Source: Paenibacillus sp. SZ31 (GTDB taxonomy: Bacteria > Bacillota > Bacilli > Paenibacillales > Paenibacillaceae). From it: a DNA stretch of 64,000 nucleotides. The stretch's first letter is position 1, and every line of letters starts with the position of its first letter. Location of the stretch: positions 41,381 through 105,380 of the forward strand of contig NZ_JABBEA010000020.1 in the NCBI RefSeq assembly GCF_012912005.1. The letters run 5' to 3'. A program made the position numbers and the translations under genes. Below are positions 1 to 7,194 of the stretch, one piece after another. Under the pieces are notes generated by a model. That model saw nothing but the letters and a program-made list of their open reading frames with translations, had not been told where the DNA came from and did no database searches.

Positions 1-1708
1 GACGACAAGCCTGTTGCCCCGGTGTCGGATTACTTTCATGAAGTTCACTGACTCTGCGAATTACACGCTCCAGTTCCTCCAGTTCATTCTGATGGTCTTT
101 TGATTCCTGCTGCTCCTCTGCTTGTAACCACTCGCGCCGTTTCTCCAACACTCCCTGATCCGGTAGCAGTTCATGTAACGGCAAGTCGAGTAATCGAATG
201 GTTACCGGGTATCCATCCATCGCTTCGAATATCTGTTCAAAATCAGACTGCTGCATCGGTAACAGACGCTCCAACCCCCGCCTGCGCTCAGATTCACTGT
301 CTGCCAGGATCATTTTTTGTACAAAAGGTAACCGCGCAGGTGACAACAGCATGTTCTCCGTCCTGCACAGACCTATTCCCTCAGCCCCCAATTTCCGTGC
401 TGTCATGGCATCCTGTGGTCGATCAGCATTGGCAAGTATCGTCAACTCTTTAACTTCATCAGCCCATTCGAGCAGTAGTTGCAGGTCTGATGATGAAGGC
501 GAACCTAAGTTATTCTTAGATGCTGGACACTCTGCATTCGTTACTGGCTGGATCTGTGTGGGAAGATTTCCAATACTCTCTTCTTTTCTAGAATCTGTGT
601 AATGCTTCAGCACTTCCGTGATATGCGCAGGTTGGATGCGAAGAAGTGCATCCTCCTTGGTGATGAGTCCTTCATGGACAAAATCCACATTACTCCTCAG
701 TGTGGCTGTTGAGGATAATCGGGCGGGCTGAGTCTGCGCAACATACAACACGCCAGATTCGATCAAAAAGGTGATTTCCTGCACTTCGCCCTTACGCGTC
801 TCCAACTGGCTACCTATCTCCAGCAAACGTGCGTACAGCTCAGGTTCATCATTCCGTAAACGCTCCAGACCGTGATCTGTTTGGCTGGCGTTCCCGGTTG
901 GGACGTATTGTCCAGTGACTCCCCTTTTTCCTGTAAGTAGATTGCGCGTATATATTGTTCCGGTCCCGCTTAAGTTTCCGCATGTTCCATGCATCATCGT
1001 CTGTATAAGAACAGGAGCGCTTTGCTCCGAAGAAATATAATATGGTTTACGCATGATCTCGTCCTGAGATCTGGATGCTTTAATACGTTGTGAATGATGT
1101 ACCGCACGTATTGCTTCTTTGAATTGAATTTGAACATCTTGAGGAAAAGGGTTACGTCCCTTCGCTTCAATTAAATATTTTAATTCCGTAATGGTTAATT
1201 CAAGTTCAGCTTCATCCTGACCCTTGACGTGACTCGATATTTCTGTGAAAAATTCAGATGGAATTGCATATACCAGCTGTCCATATTCCTTTAAGTAATC
1301 TAGATAACATTGAAGTGCATACAACCGATCACCGGTTTGACGTGCGAGTCCTTCCACAGTAACATCATTCAGACCAACATTGAGCAGTGATTGTGTCGAA
1401 GCTGATGATGTTCGATCCTGGTCCTGGTCCGTGCGTACCGCGAGTAGTAGCGGATTCTCCGAATGTCCGAAGAACTTGCCGGTTTGCTGTTCCAGATGCC
1501 GGATAGCGTTAACAATCTCTTCCTCTCCTTCACCGGTAAGATGTCCAAGACGGGTACAGAACTCGCGACAGCATTCCGTTGTGACCGCAAATCCGGCTGG
1601 GACAGACCACCCTGCAAGGATAAGTTCTGCAAGATCAGCCCCTTTACTGCCCATTAGCCCTTTCATCTCTGCCGTACCTTCTTCCAACAGAATTACCCGT
1701 TTTGTCAT
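1..1708 (-). CDS. PPDK-related protein lacking the phosphohistidine domain (partial, C-terminus outside window)
   Basis: About 569 codons are visible before the frame leaves the window. The N-terminus follows the ATP-grasp half of pyruvate phosphate dikinase (PPDK; pyruvate, ATP and phosphate to PEP): MKGLMGSKGADLAEL near residues 15-29, VGLNDVTVEGLARQTG near 111-126, and SGTGTIYTRN further on. The PEP-binding barrel begins with ANADRPQDA and GAEGIGLCRTENMLL near residues 425-455, followed by FEAMDGYPVTIRLLD. The central swivelling domain with the catalytic histidine motif (GGMTSHAAVVARG in PPDK) is absent; only about 40 serine-rich residues join the two parts. The nucleotide-binding SGARVSMPGMMDT segment is replaced by an unrelated stretch after AVR, and NPMLGHRGCR reads NPTPGQQACR. 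It is therefore probably not an active dikinase. GGGAGAG precedes the ATG at good spacing. Family assignment is firm; function is unknown. Confidence 0.8.
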   Translation of the reverse strand, partial: MTKRVILLEEGTAEMKGLMGSKGADLAELILAGWSVPAGFAVTTECCREFCTRLGHLTGEGEEEIVNAIRHLEQQTGKFFGHSENPLLLAVRTDQDQDRTSSASTQSLLNVGLNDVTVEGLARQTGDRLYALQCYLDYLKEYGQLVYAIPSEFFTEISSHVKGQDEAELELTITELKYLIEAKGRNPFPQDVQIQFKEAIRAVHHSQRIKASRSQDEIMRKPYYISSEQSAPVLIQTMMHGTCGNLSGTGTIYTRNLLTGKRGVTGQYVPTGNASQTDHGLERLRNDEPELYARLLEIGSQLETRKGEVQEITFLIESGVLYVAQTQPARLSSTATLRSNVDFVHEGLITKEDALLRIQPAHITEVLKHYTDSRKEESIGNLPTQIQPVTNAECPASKNNLGSPSSSDLQLLLEWADEVKELTILANADRPQDAMTARKLGAEGIGLCRTENMLLSPARLPFVQKMILADSESERRRGLERLLPMQQSDFEQIFEAMDGYPVTIRLLDLPLHELLPDQGVLEKRREWLQAEEQQESKDHQNELEELERVIRRVSELHESNPTPGQQACR

Positions 1709-1827
1709 TACAGCTCTCCCATCCGCCATTTATGGCTATGCTTGAAGACCTCAATCCCTGCGTTACAGATCAGCCTTCTTCTAATGGTATGTCGCAATCT
1801 TTCAGTCAAGGACATCCGCTTTCGCAT
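1708..1827 (-). CDS. Possible 39-aa basic leader peptide coupled to the PPDK-like gene
   Basis: A 39-codon frame (MRKRMSLTERLRH...WRMGEL) ends in TAA sharing one base with the ATG of the PPDK-like gene (TAATG). It is rich in Arg, Lys and His. The ribosome binding site is weak (AGGA about 12 bases upstream). The stop-start overlap suggests translational coupling, but a chance frame cannot be excluded. Confidence 0.25.
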   Translation of the reverse strand: MRKRMSLTERLRHTIRRRLICNAGIEVFKHSHKWRMGEL

Positions 1828-2010
1828 TTTGTGCTCGTTATCCTGTTTTTTTGTAAACGCTACACTAAATTCAGATGAAACAAGCCTTTTGAGCAGTTGT
1901 ATTGGCTCAATCGTCGTAGTGATCAGGATCGTTCAACACACGAGGCCGCAAAGATATTTTTGTAGTTTGTCGCTCATGTGATTCCACCATTGTTTTAATT
2001 TTGGAGACGA

Positions 2011-2037
2011 AAAAGACCGCCAAATAAATGACGGTCA
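2011..2037 (-). terminator. Rho-independent terminator of the small membrane protein gene
   Basis: On the minus strand GACCG and CGGTC form a short stem followed by TTTTT, just after the stop codon at 2050. The stem is only 5 bp, so efficiency is uncertain. Confidence 0.5.
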
Positions 2038-2049
2038 GGCTTCTGATTA

Positions 2050-2277
2050 TTAAAATAGATATTTGAAAAATAAAACTGTACCAAGAACACCTATTACCAA
2101 AAACATAATTGCTGAGTTCCGATATTTCTTCCACATCCGAATGGCATTAGCAATATTTAGAATGCCTAGTGCAAGCATGCTAATACGAGAATCTACTTGA
2201 AACAAGTTGATTATCAGCATAATGGCAACTACTATCGAGGTACACCAGAACCAAATTGGAATTTTATCCTTGATCAT
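2050..2277 (-). CDS. Small integral membrane protein, unknown function
   Basis: A 75-residue protein with two predicted membrane segments: WFWCTSIVVAIMLIINLF near residues 9-26, and IMFLVIGVLGTVLFFKYLF at the C-terminus. A basic loop (RMWKKYR) lies between them. AAAGGAGAAGAG stands five or so bases before the ATG, a strong ribosome binding site, and a terminator follows the stop, so it appears to be a single-gene unit. I do not recognise the family. Confidence 0.7.
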   Translation of the reverse strand: MIKDKIPIWFWCTSIVVAIMLIINLFQVDSRISMLALGILNIANAIRMWKKYRNSAIMFLVIGVLGTVLFFKYLF

Positions 2278-2494
2278 TACTCTTCTCCTTTAGGTTGCAT
2301 CCTATCTTTTGTAGTATATTCCACAACCTAATTAAATTCCCTTTATTTGGTCTATTAATCAAACAGATTATAGATTAACCAAAAAGGCAGTACCCGTAGA
2401 TTCTTAGCGTGCCCGCGAATTACATCACAAAATTTTGATAGTATTTGAAAAGATTATGATCTCTTGAACTAAACATCTCTAAGATAATACATTA
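2278..2494. other. Intergenic region, no recognised gene
   Basis: This AT-rich stretch separates the small membrane protein gene from the end of the AraC-SBP gene. I see no convincing terminator or RNA gene. A TATACT hexamer upstream of the 2277 start may be a -10 element. Confidence 0.4.
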
Positions 2495-4159
2495 TCAAGC
2501 CATAAACCGCAGAATATCCTCAATCTTCTTCCCATGCGAGATCACACCGTAGTTCATCCACGACATGAAATCCACTTCATACATATTACCACTCTTCACC
2601 GCAGGCAGGTGTTTCCATTCATCCCTTTCGAGCAGTTTGCGCTCATCTCCAGGTTTAGCAGAATTTCCAGTGTCAAATGTAATCAACAAGTGATCCGCAT
2701 TAAGCTGACTTAACTGCTCCAATCCAATGAGAATCCTCCGCTCGTGTCTTGTCCATCGCTGCACACGGGAGTGAGGAGTCAATCCAAGATCCTGATAAAT
2801 TACAGGCCCGACGTAGCCCTGCTGATCCCCATAGAGGGTAATATCCGATGCAGATATACGTAAAAAAGCTACCGTCTGACCACGCATATAACGTGCTAAC
2901 CTTCCTTTGGCTTCCATTGCCTTGTCTTCATACGCACCGATTACATCCTGAACCCGACTCACCTTCCCCAACACATCGGCTGTGGATTTCAAAATGGAGC
3001 GCCAATCCTCTCCCAAATGATCCACGTAAAATGTAGGTGCTACCTGCTCGAAGCGATCTAGATTCCATCGATCATATCCTTTGTCCAGCATGATAAAGTC
3101 AGGTACATTGCCCAGATTAAACTGAGCATCCTGCTTGCTCACATCAAATTCGGGTACATCATCCAACTCCAAATATTGCTGTCTGCCCCAGGAATGATGC
3201 GAACATTGCAATACGGGTTTTACGCCAAGAGCCAACACAAAGTCTTCCAGATACGGAGCAAAGACACGAACCTCTTGACGGTGATGACGGCGGTACAATC
3301 CAGGTGAAATACCCGCATATTGCTTGAAACGGCGACCAAAATAATACTCGCTGCTGAATCCTACATTCTGAGCAATTTCATGGATGCGATCATCCGTCAG
3401 CTGCAATAGTTGTTTCGAGCGCTCCAACCGAACGGTATTCACATAATCAAGCGGAAGCTTGCCTGTAATTTTTTTGAATTGCCGAGTATAGCTGGCTCTA
3501 GTAAGACCAATATCTGCCGCGAGCTCATCCACGGTTATCATTTGATCATAGTGGTCGCCAATATAACGAATTGAACTTTGAAGACGTGCACGTTCATCTG
3601 GTGCTTCGATTTCAGGATTACTCTGGCTAAGCAAAGCACGGAACCACTCCTGGAAACGAAGCTGCACCTCCCATTGCTCCAGCCAATCGCCAGTGATCTG
3701 TTGACGCAGTATTTGTTCCAAGGATTCCAGACAGGAACTCCACGGGCTGTAATTCAGCTGCATAAGAGGTAGTATTCTCGGAGAATCTGTACTTTGGGGA
3801 GGTTCCTGCTGCTCCTCCATGTTTCTTCTAGACAAAGCGTTCGAAGACTCTTCTTTCAACTCAGCGACCATCAAATCAAGCTTATAGTATTGCAATTCAT
3901 TTTCAGTCCAAGTAGAACCTTCTATTTTAATGGATGTTCCAGCGGGAACAAACATAATCATTCCTTTTTCCAAATGAACTTCCCGATCTGAGCAAAGCAT
4001 TGAACCCTTCCCAGACGTTACAACGAATAGAGAGTGGGAAGACGATATTCTGTATAGCAAACGTTTATCAATATGTGATGTGTTGTGATCTACGTATTCC
4101 ATATGTTGAAGCGTGCATAGCCAGGGCTTGGGAATCCATTGTATTATCGTGGGGCACAT
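2495..4159 (-). CDS. AraC-family regulator fused to a siderophore-binding domain (Btr-like)
   Basis: A cytoplasmic protein of about 554 residues. Residues 30-100 resemble an AraC sensory cupin. Residues 195-295 carry the double helix-turn-helix (LAADIGLTRASYTRQFKK and IAQNVGFSSEYYFGRRFK). Residues 300-554 resemble the Fe-siderophore periplasmic-binding fold, but there is no signal peptide. This matches the architecture of Bacillus Btr, which senses siderophore inside the cell and activates uptake genes. The start at 4159 is chosen because AAGGA lies 8 bases upstream; the ATG two codons earlier sits on that site. A Fur-box-like sequence lies 17 bases upstream, and the siderophore-binding lipoprotein gene is the next gene upstream. 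The regulated target is inferred. Confidence 0.88.
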   Translation of the reverse strand: MCPTIIQWIPKPWLCTLQHMEYVDHNTSHIDKRLLYRISSSHSLFVVTSGKGSMLCSDREVHLEKGMIMFVPAGTSIKIEGSTWTENELQYYKLDLMVAELKEESSNALSRRNMEEQQEPPQSTDSPRILPLMQLNYSPWSSCLESLEQILRQQITGDWLEQWEVQLRFQEWFRALLSQSNPEIEAPDERARLQSSIRYIGDHYDQMITVDELAADIGLTRASYTRQFKKITGKLPLDYVNTVRLERSKQLLQLTDDRIHEIAQNVGFSSEYYFGRRFKQYAGISPGLYRRHHRQEVRVFAPYLEDFVLALGVKPVLQCSHHSWGRQQYLELDDVPEFDVSKQDAQFNLGNVPDFIMLDKGYDRWNLDRFEQVAPTFYVDHLGEDWRSILKSTADVLGKVSRVQDVIGAYEDKAMEAKGRLARYMRGQTVAFLRISASDITLYGDQQGYVGPVIYQDLGLTPHSRVQRWTRHERRILIGLEQLSQLNADHLLITFDTGNSAKPGDERKLLERDEWKHLPAVKSGNMYEVDFMSWMNYGVISHGKKIEDILRFMA

Positions 4160-4175
4160 GTTCATCTTCCTTAAC

Positions 4176-4190
4176 TGAGAATTGTTATCA
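4176..4190 (-). promoter_or_regulatory. Candidate Fur box upstream of the AraC-SBP regulator
   Basis: TGATAACAATTCTCA on the minus strand matches the 7-1-7 Bacillus Fur consensus TGATAATNATTATCA with two mismatches. It is 17 bases from the chosen start codon. Confidence 0.6.
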
Positions 4191-4208
4191 TTTAAAACAG
4201 TGTATACG

Positions 4209-4249
4209 AAAAAAGAAAGCTCTTCAACCCTGGCTGAAGAACTTTCTTA
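4209..4249 (-). terminator. Terminator after the siderophore-binding lipoprotein gene
   Basis: Minus-strand AGAAAGTTCTTCA pairs with TGAAGAGCTTTCT over 13 positions (one G-U) and is followed by six T. It lies beyond the palindromic repeat that follows the 4318 stop codon. Confidence 0.85.
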
Positions 4250-4262
4250 TGGGATCATGCTC

Positions 4263-4315
4263 GAATCAATTTCATGACTCACTAAAAATGGATTAAGGTC
4301 TTATGAAATTGATTC
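4263..4315. repeat. Stop-codon-associated palindromic repeat, copy A
   Basis: Arms GAATCAATTTCAT (4263) and ATGAAATTGATTC (ending 4315) are a perfect 13-bp inverted repeat around a loop beginning CTCACTAAAA. The outer edge is 2 bases from the stop codon of the lipoprotein gene at 4318. Copies B (38135) and C (60650) have the same arms in the same position. Confidence 0.85.
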
Positions 4316-4317
4316 AC

Positions 4318-5316
4318 TTATGGAGTCATTTTTTCCAAGAGATCATCGATTTTCATGGAATTTGCTGTAATCGCACCTGATTGCCAATGTGATCTTTCCA
4401 TAATGTACACCTGATTATTTTTAACCGCCGGAAGCGATTGCCACAACTTGCTGTCGAGTACCTTCAAGGCTTCCTTGTTCTCTGGAGATGACCATTCCCC
4501 ATTGGAAGGGAAAATAATAAGGTGATCCGCATCAAGCTGCGGAATTGCTTCTTCTGACAGGATCTCCTGGTAGTCCTCCATTTTACTTACCAGTGGATGA
4601 GGTGTCAGACCTAACTCTGAATAGATAAATCCGGTGTAGCGATTTTTGATGCCGAACAACGCCAGCGTGTTATCGTTAACATTCAACCGGACAACCGCAA
4701 CAGTCTCGTCCCCGACCGCTTCCTGCAACTTCGACTTGGCATCCGCAATTTTAGCCTCAAATGCCTTCGAAACTTCTTCACCCTTATCCGGTTTACCTAC
4801 AACATCGGCAATGGCTGTCAAGACTTGATTGGAATCCTGCAGAATGCCTTCAGGTAGACGATACGTCGGTGCTACCTTGGAATACATCTCATATTTCTCC
4901 GCATCCACTACACCATCCACAATAATGAGATCCGGATCATATTCCAACAAAGCTTCAATACTTCCTGTTATATCAAATTGCGGAACGTCCAGTTTTAAAT
5001 ACTCCTGCACACCCCACAAAGGATGATACCACTGCACTACAGGTGTAATATCGAGCGCCTTCAGATAATCTTCTACATATATTCCAGCAATCCGCTGTGG
5101 TTGAACCGGAATCGTCACATCTCCAAATTCATCCTGTACAACCCGTGTAGCAGGCTCTGTCTCGGTTTCAGTAGTATTTTCTCCAGAAGCTGCACTTTCA
5201 GTTGCAGGAGTCTGTTCCGCATTCGTTGCGGTATTTGTACTACATCCTGAAATAACTAGACCCATGAGCAGTAATGTAATCGCCCACCCTTTGAAACCTT
5301 TAATAAAACCTACCAT
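4318..5316 (-). CDS. Iron-siderophore ABC transporter substrate-binding lipoprotein
   Basis: A 332-residue type III (FecB/FhuD-like) binding protein that should capture a ferric siderophore outside the membrane. The N-terminus MVGFIKGFKGWAITLLL ends in the lipobox VISGC, followed by a Thr/Glu-rich linker and the binding fold (PQRIAGIYVEDYLKALDITP, DPDLIIVDG, PAVKNNQVYIMERSHW). The start at 5316 is chosen over 5355: AGGGGTGAAGGG precedes it, it gives a normal lipoprotein signal, and the earlier ATG lies too close to the Fur box. No permease or ATPase is present, so it probably works with components encoded elsewhere. It is co-oriented with the downstream AraC-SBP regulator. Confidence 0.92.
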   Translation of the reverse strand: MVGFIKGFKGWAITLLLMGLVISGCSTNTATNAEQTPATESAASGENTTETETEPATRVVQDEFGDVTIPVQPQRIAGIYVEDYLKALDITPVVQWYHPLWGVQEYLKLDVPQFDITGSIEALLEYDPDLIIVDGVVDAEKYEMYSKVAPTYRLPEGILQDSNQVLTAIADVVGKPDKGEEVSKAFEAKIADAKSKLQEAVGDETVAVVRLNVNDNTLALFGIKNRYTGFIYSELGLTPHPLVSKMEDYQEILSEEAIPQLDADHLIIFPSNGEWSSPENKEALKVLDSKLWQSLPAVKNNQVYIMERSHWQSGAITANSMKIDDLLEKMTP

Positions 5317-5370
5317 GATACCCTTCACCCCTATGTGATCTGTTGATGTAACCATGAGAATGTTTTACAT

Positions 5371-5390
5371 ATAATGATTATCATTCTCAT
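5371..5390 (-). promoter_or_regulatory. Fur box of the siderophore-binding lipoprotein gene
   Basis: Minus-strand ATGAGAATGATAATCATTAT contains overlapping 7-1-7 Fur motifs (TGATAAT-C-ATTATAT and TGAGAAT-G-ATAATCA). It sits between the predicted -10 hexamer (5406-5411) and the start codon, a typical repression position. Confidence 0.8.
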
Positions 5391-5405
5391 TTATTGCTTA
5401 GGTGA

Positions 5406-5435
5406 ATTGTACCTCATGCTTCAGCCGACTCACAA
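5406..5435 (-). promoter_or_regulatory. Predicted sigma-A promoter for the siderophore-binding lipoprotein
   Basis: On the minus strand a TTGTGA -35 (5430-5435) and TACAAT -10 (5406-5411) are separated by 18 bases. The Fur box begins about 15 bases downstream of the -10. Confidence 0.6.
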
Positions 5436-5494
5436 TGTACATTTGATGCTATTTTTTTATACAAACGGAAACAACCCTGTTCGTCCTCCCCCGC

Positions 5495-5869
5495 TTATCG
5501 CAGGGGCAATCGACCTTGACGATAACTCTCCAATAGCTGATTCACAAAGGAATCTTGCATCACATCCTGTAACAGTGCAGCGCCAATTAAACCCATATCA
5601 TCACTCACATACCCCGCTAACTCAGGTTCGTCGGTGAGAGCTAAGGTCTGTTTGAACGCCTGTTCCCTACCTGCGCGCAGCACCTCTTCTTCAGCCACAG
5701 CGGAAGCTTGAACCCATCGTTCAAAGGATTTCATCCACTCGTCAGCAAATGCAGGGGCATCCCTTTCATCCAGGTAAATTTCCACATCCAATCCTTCGAA
5801 TGTCTGCTGGGTCAGAATCCGTCCCTCGTTGAGATCCAACAGTAGCTTCTCCACATCCGTTTTGCTCAT
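5495..5869 (-). CDS. Conserved-looking hypothetical protein, last gene of the eight-gene cluster
   Basis: A 124-residue acidic soluble protein (MSKTDVEKLLLDLNEGRILTQQ...) with no membrane segment and no motif I recognise; it looks mostly helical. CTGGAGGGGAG precedes the ATG, and the gene starts 22 bases after the exonuclease gene ends, so the two are likely co-transcribed. Function unknown. Confidence 0.7.
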   Translation of the reverse strand: MSKTDVEKLLLDLNEGRILTQQTFEGLDVEIYLDERDAPAFADEWMKSFERWVQASAVAEEEVLRAGREQAFKQTLALTDEPELAGYVSDDMGLIGAALLQDVMQDSFVNQLLESYRQGRLPLR

Positions 5870-5891
5870 TGATCTCCCCTCCAGTTCATCA

Positions 5892-6554
5892 TCATGTCAA
5901 ATACATCTCAGGTATAACAAAACGCTTCATCATTCGATTAGGATCGGCTGTAAAATGATCCAATTGAAGTTCCTCATATTCGCTAAGGATACTTTCAAAG
6001 ATACCAGCGATCACACCACAATCTGCCAAAGCATTGTGCCTGTGAATTCCATCTGTATTCAGATCATAATACCGAATTAGAAAATCTGTAGAAACGACCT
6101 CGTTAATCTCAGGATGAATGTAAGTAAACATCGCTTTTGTATCCAACACCGGGTTGGTCAACATCGGGAGACCATATTCATCACAATGCCGCTTCAAGAT
6201 GGGCAGGTCATACTCATATCCGGCTTGTGTCACAAGAACGTTATCCCCAATGAACTCCAGAAAGGTCTGAAATGCTTCTACGAACGAAGGAGCCTCCAAC
6301 ATATCCTCATTCGAAATGCCTGTTAATTTCGCCACAGGTTCTGGTATAGGTTTGTTCGCGCGTGTAAGTGAAGAAAATGTTGTATTACATTGTTGTCCTC
6401 TTTGGTAATGCATCGCACCAAATTGTGTCACACTCTCCACCACAGGATTAATGCCCGTACCCTCGAGATCAAATATACAGTACATTCTATCCTGTAATGA
6501 AGATACGCTTAGATTTTCAATAAAGTATGTATCAGGCAACAGCGTAATTTTCAT
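5892..6554 (-). CDS. DnaQ-like DEDDh 3'-5' exonuclease
   Basis: A 220-residue protein with the RNase T/DnaQ exonuclease fold. The motifs are FDLEGTGI near residue 28 (Exo I Asp and Glu), LDTKAMF for the middle region, and HNALADC near residue 175 (Exo III His and Asp). It should hydrolyse DNA or RNA from the 3' end with two metal ions; the substrate cannot be told. It stands alone without a polymerase or helicase domain. GAGAGGAG precedes the ATG. The gene lies 61 bases after the histidine phosphatase gene in the same cluster. Confidence 0.85.
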   Translation of the reverse strand: MKITLLPDTYFIENLSVSSLQDRMYCIFDLEGTGINPVVESVTQFGAMHYQRGQQCNTTFSSLTRANKPIPEPVAKLTGISNEDMLEAPSFVEAFQTFLEFIGDNVLVTQAGYEYDLPILKRHCDEYGLPMLTNPVLDTKAMFTYIHPEINEVVSTDFLIRYYDLNTDGIHRHNALADCGVIAGIFESILSEYEELQLDHFTADPNRMMKRFVIPEMYLT

Positions 6555-6615
6555 CTGTCCGACTCACTCCTCTCCAATCTCATCCTGGCTAATGCCTGTC
6601 TCATATACAGTTCTG

Positions 6616-7194
6616 TTACTCCCACAATCGAGTGACCTGAACCAACTTGTGCGTTCCGTCAAAATCTAACTTGTAGATGTCCGGCATTGAAGTACTCTCC
6701 CAGAAGTCATACCCGTACGAAGCGTCATAGTGTTGAAAAATAAGCGTCATCACGTCTCCATGTGTTCCGATGACTACCTTCTGACCCGTATGTTTATCCA
6801 GAATTCTCTCGATCACTGCTACTGCTCTTAAGCGAGCCTGTTCACCAGACTCTCCTCCAGGATACGCATACGTAGGATCACAGTACAACCGCTGCTTGGC
6901 TTCACGAAAATGATCATGCCTCACATCCGAACTCGATAACTGGCGTTCACGCAGATCTTCCTCCGTCACCACAATTCCACCTGACTGATCTGCCAGAATC
7001 TGAATCGTATCCACCGCCCGTCTGTATGGACTGGAATAGAAAAGTTGAATCTGCTCCCCATGGAGCAGACTGGCAACCGTTCTCGCATCCTGATGACCTT
7101 GTTCTGTCAGCCCACGCTCGCGCTCCTGTCCTTCAACATATCGAGACTCCGCATGTCTAACAAAATACAATACCGTGCTGGACTCGCTCATCAT
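6616..7194 (-). CDS. Histidine phosphatase (phosphoglycerate-mutase-like) family protein
   Basis: A 192-residue protein with the catalytic motif FVRHAES near residues 11-17 (phospho-accepting His). Further family features are LTEQG, FYSSPYRRAVDTIQ, and the second histidine in VVIGTHGDVM near residue 141. These enzymes remove phosphate from small molecules or proteins; the substrate is unknown. Its ATG overlaps the TGA of the upstream methyltransferase gene (ATGA), implying translational coupling. Confidence 0.88.
   Translation of the reverse strand: MMSESSTVLYFVRHAESRYVEGQERERGLTEQGHQDARTVASLLHGEQIQLFYSSPYRRAVDTIQILADQSGGIVVTEEDLRERQLSSSDVRHDHFREAKQRLYCDPTYAYPGGESGEQARLRAVAVIERILDKHTGQKVVIGTHGDVMTLIFQHYDASYGYDFWESTSMPDIYKLDFDGTHKLVQVTRLWE

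Noticed and set aside
1861..1915. TTGAGC...GCTCAA inverted repeat as a terminator or attenuator before the PPDK-like gene
   Set aside because: The stem is only 6 bp and no T-run follows on the relevant strand.
1907..2134. A 75-codon minus-strand frame overlapping the small membrane protein gene
   Set aside because: It overlaps a gene with a better ribosome binding site by 85 bases and is split by that gene's terminator; its hydrophobic start is the shifted reading of the real gene.
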